DNA of 64,000 nucleotides from Sulfitobacter sp. SK012. Its GTDB lineage: Bacteria > Pseudomonadota > Alphaproteobacteria > Rhodobacterales > Rhodobacteraceae. This document shows positions 26,916 through 36,955 of the stretch, piece after piece. Below the pieces are notes generated by a model. The model had not been told where the DNA came from. It was given only the letters and a program-made list of their open reading frames with translations, and ran no database searches. The first letter of the stretch is position 1. Each line of letters begins with the position of its first letter. The stretch covers positions 3,038,001-3,102,000 of the forward strand of contig NZ_CP025804.1 in NCBI RefSeq assembly GCF_003352085.1, in the 5' to 3' direction. Position numbers and translations under genes: made by a program.

Positions 26916-27156
26916 CTAGAACGAACAGAAATGCGTATCACCATCCTCGCTCGGGGCACCTTCAAAATCCTCAGGATCTGGAATACGGCCAAAGGCAATC
27001 TTGCCGCCCACATATGCAGCCAGTATATGCTGAATCGAGCGCGACCACACCTACGGGTTTGCCACGCAAGGACGGGTTAAAATGTTGTTCCGCAGAAGCA
27101 AAAAAACTATCAAAATCAAGATAGAGCCGCTCAGGCAGGCAGATATTCTCAACCAT
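26916..27156 (-). pseudogene. Y-family DNA polymerase (UmuC/DinB-like), internally deleted
   Basis: The N terminus from ATG 27,156 is clear: RLYLDFDSFFASAEQHFNP with the catalytic Asp pair region, then GKPVGVVALDSAYTGCI. After about 50 residues the sequence jumps, in another frame, to a C-terminal-like end (KIAFGRIPDPEDFEGAP) and a stop at 26,916. Normal length is over 350 residues, so nearly the whole polymerase is deleted. Confidence 0.7.
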
Positions 27157-27601
27157 TACAAATTCCCTTTCCGGTGCTGGCTTGCAGACCAGTTATTAAT
27201 GAAAACGAGAACCTACAAGAACAACAAGCGGCAGCTCAGTTACGCGATGCGAGAGCGCCTAGCTTTGAGGAGTACCGCGTCCAAGTTGAACTGCGCAAAA
27301 TTCTACTGAAGGACAAACTAGAGGCGTTTTTGGAAACTTCAGCCTCTGCCACTGTGCCTGCCCTTCGCTTGGACAAATGCTCCTAGATGACGGAAATAGA
27401 GACCACTCCCAATCCCCACAGATTAGTGCAACAGGCCCGTCGCCATTGACTTGCAAAACTAACCACTGAGATTGGAAAGGAAGTTCGATTGCAGAATACC
27501 AAACGGGTTGGCCGCCGAAATCCCACGGGCGCAATTGGTCTTTTCGACATTTTTAGCCATTCCGCATTTGAGAAATTTAGAAGGACTCTCAACACGCCCA
27601 T
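27157..27601. other. gene-poor stretch
   Basis: About 445 bp between the polymerase remnant and the DUF255 gene. A plus-strand frame to 27,386 (NENENLQEQQAAAQLRDAR, then FEEYRVQVELRKILL) has protein-like charged helices but no recognisable start signal or family. It may be a fragment of a lost gene. Confidence 0.35.
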
Positions 27602-29920
27602 TCACCACAACACAAATACCATATCCTCGGGCGGCAAACAAACCTCATCACTACAGGCCTGAAAAGTGAGCACGGCTTTCGTAGGGCTCACGTTGGGTCC
27701 TTCAGGTTTTTTGGATCGAAACGAAAGCACCCCTTCATACAAAGCCAACGGAGCATCACTAAACGAGAGCGACTTTACAGTCCCGTTGGGATAGGTTGCA
27801 TCGATATCGGCACCACCTTCTAGATTAAGAGAAGTTGGAATCAGATATTCGTCCAATGGCAAATGAGCGTTCACGTGCCAACCATTTGCGATAGTGAGCT
27901 CTATCTCGAAATCGTCATCTGCTGGATGATTAATGAACTCTACGCGCACGTTACCACCTGATCCGTAGCGGACTGTATTCGTACTCCCTGAAACAACTTG
28001 GGCAATCGCGCTGAGCAGAGAACTGTGGTCAGCTGGGTCATTGATTGCGGATCCCGAAACCGCGCTCAACAAACGCTCCGTAGTCTGCACAAACAAAGGC
28101 TCACGCATACGAGATCTGAGTTGAGACAAGAGAGACAAAGCGAGACCGTTCCCAGAGGGTATCATTGTATCATCTAGTGGAATGACCTTCGTCAGTCCGT
28201 CGGTGGCTTCTACCATCTTAAATCCGCCAGACTCGGTTGAGAATTTGTTGATCATCTCACGTAAAACTCCTTCAGCGCTGTCCAGCCAAGCAGCTGCACT
28301 TTTCTGAGTCGGCGCATAATCGTGCAGAGCGACAAGAGCCAATCCGAACGCCGCATAATCCTCGAGCTGCGCAGGGCCCTCAACTGTTCCTTGAATACCT
28401 AAACGCTTCAATCCGTCAGAACCGCCCATTTCGGCCAGAACATAATTCGCAGCAGCTTGAGCAGCATCGTAATAGTTAGGTTTGTCCAACCGATGTGACG
28501 CTTCAGCGAGGGTTGCAATCATTAGTCCATTCCAGGACAAAATAATTTTTTGGTCTGTCTTAGGCTTCAAAATGGGATTTAGAAGGCCCCGCATGTTCCC
28601 AAGCACGGCATCCAGCTCTGCGGCGAATACGTCTGGATCTTTGTGCAACTCCACGGAAGCAGCATCAATGTGCTTGAGCAAATGAAGGGCACCAAGTCCG
28701 TTTGGGTCATCAGGCGAGTCCACTTCGAACAAGTTACCTATCAACTCATTTGAACGATTAAGCTCAGCGATTTGTTCTTGGGTCCATTTATAATAGGCAC
28801 CTTCGGCCCGCTTGCCGTTCTCCAGAATGCTATCAGCGTCTTGAGCGGCGTAAAACCCACCCGCGCGATCGCGCAAATCGCGTAAGACGTAGTCGAATAA
28901 TCGCTCAGCCGCGCGGCGGTAACGTGCTTCACCAGTCGCACTCCAAGCACGGATTAACAGTCGGCCTGTCAGTGCTTGGGTATATAGCATCTTCTCAAAA
29001 TGCGGTGCGCGCCATTCCGGATCGATTGTATACCGATGGAACCCCCCTCCAAGATGATCTTGGATTCCGCCCAAAATCATTCCATCCAGCATGTTGGTGA
29101 CGGCAAGAAGCATGTCAGGGTTCGCCGTACGCTCGGCCTGATCTAGTAAAAACAAAAACAATGCCTCCCTCGGAAATTTGGGTGCAACACCATAGCCCCC
29201 ATAAAATCCGTCGAGATCAGGCAGGATGGAGAGCGCCGCGGCTTCTAAATCGGATGCAGATAAGGTCTTTTTGGACAACATTTGAGACAGTTCATTGGCT
29301 ACAGCAGTGGCCACTTTAGCTGCCTCCTGTGCAACAAATTCTGGATTTTCATCCCAGGCGGCCCAAACATTTTGTAGTGTCGATCTGAATGCATTTGGAG
29401 GGAAATATCCCCCTGCATAGAAAGGGTCGCCATCGGGTGTTAGGAATACTGAATTCGGCCAACCACCACTGCCACCGGTCAAAATCTCAGTAACACTTAA
29501 AAACTGCTTATCGAGGTCCGGCCGCGCTTCGCGATCGATCTTAATAGATACGAAGTTTTTGTTCAGCAAATCCGCCAAGGCTTGGTTTTCAAAACTCTCT
29601 TCGGCCATCACATGGCACCAATGGCACGACGAATAGCCAACTGAGACAAATATCAACTTCCCTTCTTCCTTTGCCTTTGCGAGCGCTTCTTCTGACCACG
29701 GATACCAGTCCACCGGGTTGTTGAGGTGCTGCAATAAATACGGAGATTTTGCGCCAAGAAGATGGTTTGGTTCCTGTGCTTTGGCGTCAATCGGATTGCA
29801 AAGCATCACGGAAAAAAGACCAATGAGCTTTCCCAAGCGGAGCGTGCGGCGCCCAACACCCTGAACATGCTCAGCTATCTTTGAAGTCCATGCCAAATAT
29901 TTTTTCATCAGTTGGACCAC
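27602..29920 (-). CDS. DUF255/YyaL-like thioredoxin-fold protein fused to a DsbD N-terminal-like domain
   Basis: A 772-residue exported protein. A hydrophobic leader (about residues 28-48) is followed by the DUF255 thioredoxin-like domain with [17 protein letters not shown] and SSCHWCHVM (Cys99, Cys102). Next comes the long (alpha/alpha) barrel of the YyaL/SSP411 family ([20 protein letters not shown] in parts, [15 protein letters not shown]). The last 120 residues resemble the DsbD alpha domain, with a Cys pair near the end ([12 protein letters not shown]). Most YyaL proteins are cytoplasmic and lack this domain. It follows ccmI by 11 bp, so it is the last gene of the cytochrome c maturation operon and probably acts in periplasmic thiol-disulfide transfer. 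The start is GTG 29,920 or ATG 29,908. Confidence 0.85.
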   Translation of the reverse strand: MVQLMKKYLAWTSKIAEHVQGVGRRTLRLGKLIGLFSVMLCNPIDAKAQEPNHLLGAKSPYLLQHLNNPVDWYPWSEEALAKAKEEGKLIFVSVGYSSCHWCHVMAEESFENQALADLLNKNFVSIKIDREARPDLDKQFLSVTEILTGGSGGWPNSVFLTPDGDPFYAGGYFPPNAFRSTLQNVWAAWDENPEFVAQEAAKVATAVANELSQMLSKKTLSASDLEAAALSILPDLDGFYGGYGVAPKFPREALFLFLLDQAERTANPDMLLAVTNMLDGMILGGIQDHLGGGFHRYTIDPEWRAPHFEKMLYTQALTGRLLIRAWSATGEARYRRAAERLFDYVLRDLRDRAGGFYAAQDADSILENGKRAEGAYYKWTQEQIAELNRSNELIGNLFEVDSPDDPNGLGALHLLKHIDAASVELHKDPDVFAAELDAVLGNMRGLLNPILKPKTDQKIILSWNGLMIATLAEASHRLDKPNYYDAAQAAANYVLAEMGGSDGLKRLGIQGTVEGPAQLEDYAAFGLALVALHDYAPTQKSAAAWLDSAEGVLREMINKFSTESGGFKMVEATDGLTKVIPLDDTMIPSGNGLALSLLSQLRSRMREPLFVQTTERLLSAVSGSAINDPADHSSLLSAIAQVVSGSTNTVRYGSGGNVRVEFINHPADDDFEIELTIANGWHVNAHLPLDEYLIPTSLNLEGGADIDATYPNGTVKSLSFSDAPLALYEGVLSFRSKKPEGPNVSPTKAVLTFQACSDEVCLPPEDMVFVLW

Positions 29921-29931
29921 TTTGCTTGCTG

Positions 29932-31077
29932 CTACTTGGTAATCTGCAAATTCTGACGAACCAAAGCCTTGCGCTGGTCATTGTCTGGCAATGCCTCAGC
30001 CAGTGGCTCAGCTTGGCGGTACGCAAGAAGGGCCTGATCTTGATCCCCTAGCACAGTATAGGCGCGTGCCAACTGTAGCCAGCCGTCCAAATCGTCGGGC
30101 TTATCTTCAAGACGAGCGGCCAATCTCTCAACCATTGAAGAGATAAATGCGTTTCTGTCTTCCACCGACAGGTCAGACGCGTTCGCAACATCTTCGGCTG
30201 TTGGTCCCTTGAGGACAGGCGCATAGTCGGCAAGTGAGATCGGAGCTTTACCAAGCTTTTCCCCGTAGAAATTTGCCTGTGCGATATAAGATTCCATCCA
30301 TGCAGGTAGCCCATCTTCAGTGGCAAGCCGAGAGGTCAACAAGGAATAGGCAGCATCGATTTGGTCTGTCTGAGCTAAAGCGAATGACTTATAGTAGACG
30401 CCGGCAATATTGCCGGGTTCCATTTGTAATGATCTATCCAACGCACGTTCCGCAACCGGCGTCACAAACCCATTTTCTTGCAATATTAACGCTTCTGCAA
30501 ACTGCCCAAACTCGACGAATGTCGCTTCGTCTCGGCCTAGAACTCGGCCATAAGCATCTGCGGCCTTGTCGTATTTCCTCATTCCCATGTAGGCATTTGC
30601 CAAAAGCAGCCAGCCTTCGGTTGCACCGCCATTTTCTTCTGAGGAGAGCTGCAAAAAGAGCCTTTGTGTCAACTCATCTTGCCTAGTCAAGACTTCCAGT
30701 TCCTCGCTCCGGTCTGCGAAAACAGAGCTTGGGATCATTGGAGATCCAATACTTAGATAAAGGATTGTTGCCGCTACTGGCACAAAAAAAGCTGCCAACA
30801 ACATGGCCCACGCACCGGACCCTGAAGGCGTGGACGTTAGTGTTTCTCGCCGATCAGTGGCAATTATCCGGCGCTGGATTTCAACCGTGGCCGAACGCCC
30901 GTCCTCCGTAGAAATTAGCCCCCGCGCCACATCTCGCTCAACTTCGCCCAATTGGTCGTTCAACATCGCCTGCGCGCTTTCAGAATGCGAAACGACACCT
31001 GTCCTGTTTCGGATCACTGGCACAACAAAAGCGACAAGAACCATTGCTACCAAAATAGCGCCCAACATGTAGATCAT
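29932..31077 (-). CDS. ccmI: cytochrome c maturation protein CcmI
   Basis: A 381-residue protein with two N-terminal membrane helices ([20 protein letters not shown] and [18 protein letters not shown]) and periplasmic tetratricopeptide repeats (e.g. [39 protein letters not shown]). CcmI holds apocytochrome c for the CcmFH heme lyase. Its start overlaps the stop of ccmH by one base (position 31,077). The Sox cytochromes encoded in the same island are obvious clients. Confidence 0.92.
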   Translation of the reverse strand: MIYMLGAILVAMVLVAFVVPVIRNRTGVVSHSESAQAMLNDQLGEVERDVARGLISTEDGRSATVEIQRRIIATDRRETLTSTPSGSGAWAMLLAAFFVPVAATILYLSIGSPMIPSSVFADRSEELEVLTRQDELTQRLFLQLSSEENGGATEGWLLLANAYMGMRKYDKAADAYGRVLGRDEATFVEFGQFAEALILQENGFVTPVAERALDRSLQMEPGNIAGVYYKSFALAQTDQIDAAYSLLTSRLATEDGLPAWMESYIAQANFYGEKLGKAPISLADYAPVLKGPTAEDVANASDLSVEDRNAFISSMVERLAARLEDKPDDLDGWLQLARAYTVLGDQDQALLAYRQAEPLAEALPDNDQRKALVRQNLQITK

Positions 31078-31544
31078 TAGATATCTCGATCCTTTTTGCG
31101 CTTTTCAAGTTCGGACAATTGCGCCTCTTCTTCAGGGCTCAAAGCTTCTACAATGGTAAATTCTCTGCTTGAACGTCTTAAGATCAGCAAGATCGAAAGC
31201 ATGCCAAATATGGCAAACGCAATTGGGGTCAGCCAAAGTGCATAAGTCGTCGACTTCCAAGGTGGCTTGAACAAGACATAATCACCATAGCGAGCGACAA
31301 CGTAGTCGAAGACCTGTTTATCTGTGTCCCCTGCTACCAAGCGTTCACGCACCAGCAATCGTAAGTCTCTCGCAACCCCAGCATTTGAAGTATCGATAGG
31401 CTCATTTTGACAAACAACGCAGCGCAAATTGGCCGAGATCACCCGCGCGCGCGCCTCAAGAGTTGGATCAGAGAGAATCTCATCAGGTTCGACAGCGCTT
31501 GCTGCTGTAGCGAACAGCCCGAGGACAAGTAAAATTCGGATCAC
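31077..31544 (-). CDS. ccmH: cytochrome c maturation protein CcmH
   Basis: A 155-residue protein with a signal peptide, the redox motif RCVVCQNE (Cys42, Cys45) of CcmH/CcmL and a single C-terminal membrane helix (ALWLTPIAFAIFGMLSILLIL). It reduces the CxxCH cysteines of apocytochromes for heme attachment together with CcmG and CcmF. It overlaps ccmG by 4 bp at its start and ccmI at its end. Confidence 0.95.
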   Translation of the reverse strand: MIRILLVLGLFATAASAVEPDEILSDPTLEARARVISANLRCVVCQNEPIDTSNAGVARDLRLLVRERLVAGDTDKQVFDYVVARYGDYVLFKPPWKSTTYALWLTPIAFAIFGMLSILLILRRSSREFTIVEALSPEEEAQLSELEKRKKDRDI

Positions 31545-32095
31545 GGCTTATCCTTTCTCGCGACGGCAAGGGCTCCACGAATTTTGGCTAGCGCTGCATC
31601 ACTAGAAATTGGACCTACATGGCGAAAAATGACTTTCCCACCGGGACCAACAATAAACGTCTCTGGTACACCAGAGATTCCCCATTCGATGCCGGCACGT
31701 CCCGTTTGATCTGATCCGATCCGACTATAAGGGTTGCCCAGTTCCGCTAGCCATTTGGCGGCAGTTGCTGGTTTGTCTTTGTAGTTAATTCCAACCAGAT
31801 TCAGGTCTTCTTCGCGCACCATACGAGCCAGAACTGCGTGTTCCGCACGGCAAGGGAGGCACCATGATGCGAAGACGTTAACCAAAATGGGTTCTTGGCT
31901 CATCAACAGATCCTGAGTTGCCAAACCTGGCGTCCCAGTGCCAGCGACATCGGACAGTTCAAATACTGGAACAGGCTTGTCAATTAGAACCGACGGGATT
32001 GCACCTGGATCACGATTAGGGTTGAGCCCCCACCAACCTGCAATGCCAATGCCAATCGCGGCACACAACGGGAGTAAGGATAGAAGTTTCTTCAA
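31541..32095 (-). CDS. ccmG: thiol-disulfide oxidoreductase CcmG (DsbE)
   Basis: A 184-residue membrane-anchored periplasmic thioredoxin: N-terminal hydrophobic anchor (residues 3-22), active site WCLPC (Cys79, Cys82) and the cis-proline loop GVPETF. The GVPETFIVG segment and acidic active site are typical of CcmG, which keeps CcmH and apocytochrome thiols reduced. It lies 3 bp after ccmF. Confidence 0.94.
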   Translation of the reverse strand: MKKLLSLLPLCAAIGIGIAGWWGLNPNRDPGAIPSVLIDKPVPVFELSDVAGTGTPGLATQDLLMSQEPILVNVFASWCLPCRAEHAVLARMVREEDLNLVGINYKDKPATAAKWLAELGNPYSRIGSDQTGRAGIEWGISGVPETFIVGPGGKVIFRHVGPISSDAALAKIRGALAVARKDKP

Positions 32096-32098
32096 GGT

Positions 32099-34105
32099 CT
32101 ATTCCGCCGCTATCGGTAGGCTAGCGGAGCGCGCCTTGCGCTTAGGGGCACCTACCCTTAGTCGACGGTCCGACAATGATAGCAGCCCCCCAAAAACCAG
32201 CATCAGTGAGCCGAACCATACAAAACCAACAAGTGGTTCGTACAAGATGCGCAATGTCCATTGCCCCTCGATCTCTTGATTTACTGGCTCTGTAATAGAT
32301 GCATACAGATCGCCAGCTGGCGTCGATCTGATTGCAGCCTCAGTGGTTTGGGACTGTGCAACCGGATAGCTGCGACGTTCAGGACGCAGGATAGTGACGG
32401 GGCGCCCATTGCGCATCACACTCAACTTCCCAACACTCGCAGTATAGTTTGGTCCTTGCACCTGCTCAACGCCTTCAAACGTCACATCAAATCCAGCAAT
32501 CTGAACCAGTTTGCCTGGTTGAACAAATAGCACTTCTTCGGACTTCCATGCAGATGAGCCTACAAACCCAAACATACAGACCGCGAGGCCAGCGTGGGCC
32601 ATCGTCATCCCATGTGCTGCACGCGGAACCCGACGCAATCTATCCAAACTCTCAGTGAGCTCGACTTGTCCAAGCCTGATCCTTGAAGACCATTCCCGCA
32701 AAGTTGCAAGCAAAAGCCACACAGCGATTGCCATTGCTATCACAGCAAGCGCTGGTCCCTTTGTCTGGATATACCAGACCACAAGCGCTGATATCCCTGC
32801 GATCAAGATGACCCATTTAAGACGACTGATAATCCCGGCTAAATCTGCACGTTTCCATGATAAGAACGGCCCGATACCCATGATAAGTACCAGTGGAAGC
32901 ATGATAGGTATGAAACTGGTATTGAAGAACGGTGGCCCAACTGAAATTTTATCTCCGGTTAACCCTTCAAGAAACAAGGGGTAGAGCGTGCCAAACAGGA
33001 CCGTCGCTGTCGCCAATGTGAGCAGTAGATTATTCAACAACAGCCCGCCTTCACGGCTGATTGGCGCAAAGAGTCCACCAGGCTCCATTTTGTGAACGCG
33101 CGCAGCATAGAGCGTGAGCGAACCTCCTATGGAAACCGTTAGGAGCCCAAGGATGTATATCCCGCGTTCTGGATCCACCGCAAATGCGTGCACGGAAGTT
33201 AATAGGCCCGAACGAACGATGAATGTGCCCAGAAGTGACAAAGAGAACGTCAAAATGGCCAACAAAATGGTCCAACTTTTAAAGGCACCCCGTTTCTCTG
33301 TCACAATCGCTGAATGCAATAGCGCAGTCCCCAAAAGCCACGGCATGAAACTTACGTTCTCAACCGGATCCCAGAACCACCACCCGCCCCAGCCAAGTTC
33401 ATAATACGCCCACCACGATCCCAATGCGATGCCACCTGTTAACGCAACCCAAGCGGCCAATGTCCACGGCCTTACCCATCGCGCCCACGCTGGATCAACC
33501 CGTCCTTCAATCAATGCGGCGACCGCAAAGCTGAAGACAATCGAAAAACCAACGTAGCCAATATACAAAAGTGGCGGGTGCATCGCTAACCCTACATCTT
33601 GCAGCAGCGGGTTGAGATCGTTGCCATCCAGTGGTGCAGGAAAAACACGGTCAAACGGGTTGGAGGTAAACAGCATGAAACTCAAAAAGCCAATGCTGAT
33701 CCAAGCTTGCACACTAAGCGTCCGGGCTTTGAGACCCGTTGGAATGTTACGACCTAGCACAGCAACCGCAGCACCAAACAGCGCAAGAATAAGCGTCCAC
33801 AACAATAGCGAGCCTTCGTGGCTACCCCATGTTCCCGCTACCTTAAACAACATTGGTTTCAGAGAATTTGAGTTCTCCACAACGTTCAATACCGTAAAAT
33901 CACTTACGACAAAGGACCTCATGAGGGCACCAAACGCTATTGCGATTAGAACAAACTGGAGCGAAGCGGTAGATGTCGCGCTGCGCATCCATAGAGCGTT
34001 ATTTAGTGACGCGCCCCATATTGGTAAAACGCCCTGAACAACGGCTGTTATCAGCGCAAGCGTAAGAGCAAATTGGCCTAGCTCAGGAATCATTTCCTGC
34101 TCCAT
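32099..34105 (-). CDS. ccmF: heme lyase subunit CcmF
   Basis: A 668-residue polytopic membrane protein with the WWD heme-handling motif (GWGGWWFWDPVENVSFMPW), WGSHEGSLLLW near the N terminus and conserved periplasmic histidines. Length matches the family. It attaches heme to apocytochrome c at the periplasmic face with CcmH and CcmI. It overlaps the end of ccmE by 23 bp. Confidence 0.96.
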   Translation of the reverse strand: MEQEMIPELGQFALTLALITAVVQGVLPIWGASLNNALWMRSATSTASLQFVLIAIAFGALMRSFVVSDFTVLNVVENSNSLKPMLFKVAGTWGSHEGSLLLWTLILALFGAAVAVLGRNIPTGLKARTLSVQAWISIGFLSFMLFTSNPFDRVFPAPLDGNDLNPLLQDVGLAMHPPLLYIGYVGFSIVFSFAVAALIEGRVDPAWARWVRPWTLAAWVALTGGIALGSWWAYYELGWGGWWFWDPVENVSFMPWLLGTALLHSAIVTEKRGAFKSWTILLAILTFSLSLLGTFIVRSGLLTSVHAFAVDPERGIYILGLLTVSIGGSLTLYAARVHKMEPGGLFAPISREGGLLLNNLLLTLATATVLFGTLYPLFLEGLTGDKISVGPPFFNTSFIPIMLPLVLIMGIGPFLSWKRADLAGIISRLKWVILIAGISALVVWYIQTKGPALAVIAMAIAVWLLLATLREWSSRIRLGQVELTESLDRLRRVPRAAHGMTMAHAGLAVCMFGFVGSSAWKSEEVLFVQPGKLVQIAGFDVTFEGVEQVQGPNYTASVGKLSVMRNGRPVTILRPERRSYPVAQSQTTEAAIRSTPAGDLYASITEPVNQEIEGQWTLRILYEPLVGFVWFGSLMLVFGGLLSLSDRRLRVGAPKRKARSASLPIAAE

Positions 34106-34583
34106 TCGTCACTGTTTCGAGCGGCTCCGAAGGTGTCTTGCGACCTTCTTGATACACGCCTTGCGCCTTAAGGGCGTCGATGACTTCTACCGGCATGTAT
34201 TCTTCATCATGTTTTGCAAGGATCTCTGTTGCTTGGAAAGTACCGCCTATGAGATTTCCAGAACCGATCATGCCCTCCCCCTCTTTGAAAAGGTCTGGCA
34301 ATGCGCCCTTGTAAGTCACGGGTACAGACGCGTTGCCGTCCGTAACCAGGAAGGTCACCGCGGCGTCGCCTACAACCTTTAAGGAACCCTCTTCGACCAA
34401 ACCCCCTATCCGAAAAGTCTCTTGGGCAGCTGGCGGTGTTTCAGTTACCTGTGTGGGCGATCTAAAGAAATTGATTCCGTCCTGCATAGCGTAGCCTATC
34501 AGCCCAGTTGCAAGAGCAAGCGCGACAACCGCTACCAGAATGATCTGGACTCTACGCTTCTTCTTTAAACTCATCGTGCTCAC
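34083..34583 (-). CDS. ccmE: heme chaperone CcmE
   Basis: A 166-residue protein with one N-terminal membrane anchor (residues 11-31) and an OB-fold domain. The segment ILAKHDEEYMP contains the heme-binding His125 and the following Tyr. CcmE carries heme covalently from CcmC to CcmF. In this cluster it follows ccmD by about 98 bp. Confidence 0.95.
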   Translation of the reverse strand: MSTMSLKKKRRVQIILVAVVALALATGLIGYAMQDGINFFRSPTQVTETPPAAQETFRIGGLVEEGSLKVVGDAAVTFLVTDGNASVPVTYKGALPDLFKEGEGMIGSGNLIGGTFQATEILAKHDEEYMPVEVIDALKAQGVYQEGRKTPSEPLETVTNGAGNDS

Positions 34584-34681
34584 TCTCAGCTAGTTGATAA
34601 AACCGTAGTGGAAGACATAAATACATTGCAATGATTACCCACGTGCTGCGCTTACCACTTGTTGCCCCACGCTTCATTTAG

Positions 34682-34840
34682 TCAATATTCAGGTCTCGGC
34701 CGTCGATCTTCGACATTCGATAGTTTTCTCCGCAAACGCCTATGGCGGACCAAGCTTTGCAGCACCAGAGCAACGAGAATGAGACCGGACACGCCGTAAG
34801 CCAGCAGAACCGTGATTGCATATTTCCCAAGGTCTGGCAT
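34682..34840 (-). CDS. ccmD: cytochrome c maturation protein CcmD
   Basis: A 52-residue protein whose ATG (34,838-34,840) overlaps the ccmC stop (TGATG). It begins MPDLGKYAITVLLAYGVSG, contains one membrane helix and ends in an Arg-rich cytoplasmic tail (RHRRLRRKL). Position, size and sequence fit CcmD, which stabilises the CcmABC-CcmE complex during release of heme-loaded CcmE. Confidence 0.9.
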   Translation of the reverse strand: MPDLGKYAITVLLAYGVSGLILVALVLQSLVRHRRLRRKLSNVEDRRPRPEY

Positions 34841-35571
34841 CAAAGTGTGCGCTCCCTAGCAAGAAGGGCCTGCGTGCGGCGGCTCATGATTTCTGACTGC
34901 GTGCGTAAAAGTACGAGTGCGAAGAACAATAAAACAAACCCGGCAATGGAAACAACGAGAGGTTGCCAAAAAACATTTGAGACATGCTCTTCCTTGTCCA
35001 ACGATAACGAAGCTCCCTGGTGTAGCCCTTGGTTCCAGAAATTTACAGCGTAACGGGACATAAGTGCGAAGACTGACCCAACAAGGCATAGGACCGACGT
35101 CAAGTCCGCTGCTGTGTCGGGATCTTCGATGGCCGACCATAATGCAATGTACCCCAGATAGAACAGCGCCAAGATCATAAAGGACGTCAAACGCGGATCC
35201 CAAGCCCAGTATGTTCCCCACATCGGTTGCCCCCAAATGGCACCTGTCAAAAGAGCGACAAACGTCATCGCAAGCCCTACGGGTGCGGCAGCGCGCGCGG
35301 CGAGCGCCGAAACGTGGTGGCGCCGAATGAGCCAGATCAAAGAGGCAACCAACATCATGAGCCAAGCGTTGATTGCCATTAAAGCTGTAGGGACATGGAG
35401 ATAAATGATTTTGACGGTTGATCCCTGTCGGACGTCGTCTGGTGTAAAAAAGAACCCCCAGATCAAGCCAGTTGCCAAACAAATTGCGGCCAGCACTGCG
35501 ATCCATGGAAGGACGCGCTTCGATAGAGCCATAAACTTGGTTGGGTTAGCGTACTCCCAAAGCGAGTTCAT
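34840..35571 (-). CDS. ccmC: heme handling protein CcmC
   Basis: A 243-residue protein with six hydrophobic segments and the WWD-type motif (PMWGTYWAWDPRLTSFMI) of CcmC, which loads heme onto CcmE. It is the first gene of the operon ccmC-D-E-F-G-H-I-DUF255. ccmA and ccmB, the ABC subunits that CcmC normally works with, are not present anywhere in the window. A palindrome resembling the candidate SoxR operators lies 97 bp upstream (35,668-35,683). Confidence 0.95.
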   Translation of the reverse strand: MNSLWEYANPTKFMALSKRVLPWIAVLAAICLATGLIWGFFFTPDDVRQGSTVKIIYLHVPTALMAINAWLMMLVASLIWLIRRHHVSALAARAAAPVGLAMTFVALLTGAIWGQPMWGTYWAWDPRLTSFMILALFYLGYIALWSAIEDPDTAADLTSVLCLVGSVFALMSRYAVNFWNQGLHQGASLSLDKEEHVSNVFWQPLVVSIAGFVLLFFALVLLRTQSEIMSRRTQALLARERTL

Positions 35572-35667
35572 TGAGGTATCACCAATGTTTCAAAGAGCGC
35601 ATTAGGCGCGCTGTATGCGAGGATTTTAAGTCTAGGATTACAAACGGCAACGCCCTAAACAATCAAT

Positions 35668-35683
35668 TATTCACATATGAATA
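35668..35683. promoter_or_regulatory. candidate ArsR/SoxR-type operator upstream of ccmC
   Basis: TATTCACATATGAATA is a nearly perfect palindrome (ATTC-N6-GAAT), the kind of AT-rich site bound by BigR/SqrR/SoxR-type ArsR repressors. It lies upstream of ccmC. Spacing differs by two bases from the ATTC-N8-GAAT sites at 37,792 and 54,178, so assignment to SoxR is tentative. Confidence 0.45.
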
Positions 35684-35726
35684 TTTGATAGCTGCGCATA
35701 AAGCAAATGAAAGCTATCAACTTCAC

Positions 35727-36524
35727 CTAGGGACGACGTAAAAACGGAAGCAATAGAGACCATCCCAACTTGGCCGGTCGATCATCTTGCCATTGCAGCC
35801 CGATCTTCATTTCGTCGTGTCCATCTTGCGGTTGTGCGATGTAGGTTCCGAATAAGCGGTCCCAGATTGAGAGGGCAAACCCGTAGTTGCTATTGTGTTC
35901 CTCGCAATAAACTGAGTGATGAACGCGGTGCATATCTGGCGTGACCAAAACAGTTCGAATAACTTTATCCAACTGCAGCGGGATCCGGATGTTGGCGTGA
36001 TTGAACATCGCGGTGCCATTCAAAATGACTTCGAACAGAACGACGGAAAATGCACTTGGTCCCAGCAGATAGACTACTCCAATTTTTAGCAGCATCGACA
36101 ACCCAATTTCGATAGGGTGGAACCTAATTGCGGTTGTGACGTCAATGTCGACGTCGGCGTGATGTACCCGATGCAGCCGCCACAGCACTGGCACTCGATG
36201 GGTGATCCAGTGCTGTGCCCAAATGACAAAATCTAGGATGAAGATGGAACCGATAATCTCTAGCCAAATGGGCAGATCTACCCAGTTCAATAAGCCCCAG
36301 CCCTGAGACTGCGCATCCATTGCGGCACCGACAGCAAGAAGAGGAAGCACTACGGCCAGCAGCCTTAGCATGACGCTATCGAGTACAATGATCGCCCAGT
36401 TGGTGGCCCATCGCCGCAAACGTTTTTGCTTACGTAAGCGGCGGGGCCAAAAAGTTTCAAAAGAAGCAAACGCAGCAAACAGGCTAACAAATACAATTAG
36501 TCGAATTTGCGCTTCGTGCTCCAA
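35727..36524 (-). CDS. sterol desaturase/fatty acid hydroxylase-family membrane protein
   Basis: A 265-residue membrane protein with the diiron histidine clusters of the fatty acid hydroxylase superfamily: AQHWITHR, HRVHHADVDIDVTTAIRFHP and DMHRVHHSVYCEEHNSNYG. Such enzymes hydroxylate or desaturate lipids or other hydrophobic compounds at the membrane. Genes of this family are often found beside sox clusters in alphaproteobacteria, but a sulfur-specific role is not proven. It lies 16 bp after the thioredoxin gene, so it may end the ccdA-thioredoxin operon. Confidence 0.88.
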   Translation of the reverse strand: MEHEAQIRLIVFVSLFAAFASFETFWPRRLRKQKRLRRWATNWAIIVLDSVMLRLLAVVLPLLAVGAAMDAQSQGWGLLNWVDLPIWLEIIGSIFILDFVIWAQHWITHRVPVLWRLHRVHHADVDIDVTTAIRFHPIEIGLSMLLKIGVVYLLGPSAFSVVLFEVILNGTAMFNHANIRIPLQLDKVIRTVLVTPDMHRVHHSVYCEEHNSNYGFALSIWDRLFGTYIAQPQDGHDEMKIGLQWQDDRPAKLGWSLLLPFLRRP

Positions 36525-36540
36525 AACCTACTTCCCCACC

Positions 36541-36939
36541 TTAAAGGCCAGAATCCATCAAAGCCTTTATCTGGCTTTCAGAAGTACCAGCAACGACGCG
36601 GCCGAGTTCTTGCTCGCCACGTAAAACCAACAGTGTCGACCGACGCGGAATGTCGCGAAAAACGGCGACTTCATGATTTTTGTATGTATCCCAATCCACT
36701 TTTACAAACGTCATGGCGTTGTCATAGGCGGGATCTGCTACCCGAAGGGCATTGATGACACGCTCTTGTCTCTTACATGTCCCGCACCAACGTGCCGAAT
36801 AGTCGACAAAGACGGTTTTGCCATCCTCAAGAGCAGTTTCTATGATGCCAGGCTCATAGTCTACAAAATCTGCGGCTAATGCCATCACTGGCATCATTGT
36901 TGTCGCGAGGATACTCACGAAAAAAATACGGCGGTTCAT
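36541..36939 (-). CDS. periplasmic thioredoxin-like protein
   Basis: A 132-residue protein starting at ATG 36,939 (GGAGAACC upstream), with signal peptide (residues 1-22) and active site RWCGTCK (Cys52, Cys55). The thioredoxin fold is recognisable (TVFVDYSARWCGTC, FVKVDWD, LLVLRGEQELGR). It is placed 16 bp after a CcdA-type membrane electron carrier, so the pair should pass reducing equivalents into the periplasm, as DsbD gamma does or as SoxV/SoxW do. Confidence 0.88.
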   Translation of the reverse strand: MNRRIFFVSILATTMMPVMALAADFVDYEPGIIETALEDGKTVFVDYSARWCGTCKRQERVINALRVADPAYDNAMTFVKVDWDTYKNHEVAVFRDIPRRSTLLVLRGEQELGRVVAGTSESQIKALMDSGL

Positions 36940-36955
36940 AAGGTTCTCCAAACTC

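Noticed and set aside
34856..35506. 216-codon frame inside ccmC
   Set aside because: Overlaps CcmC on the same strand in another frame; CcmC has the clear WWD motif.
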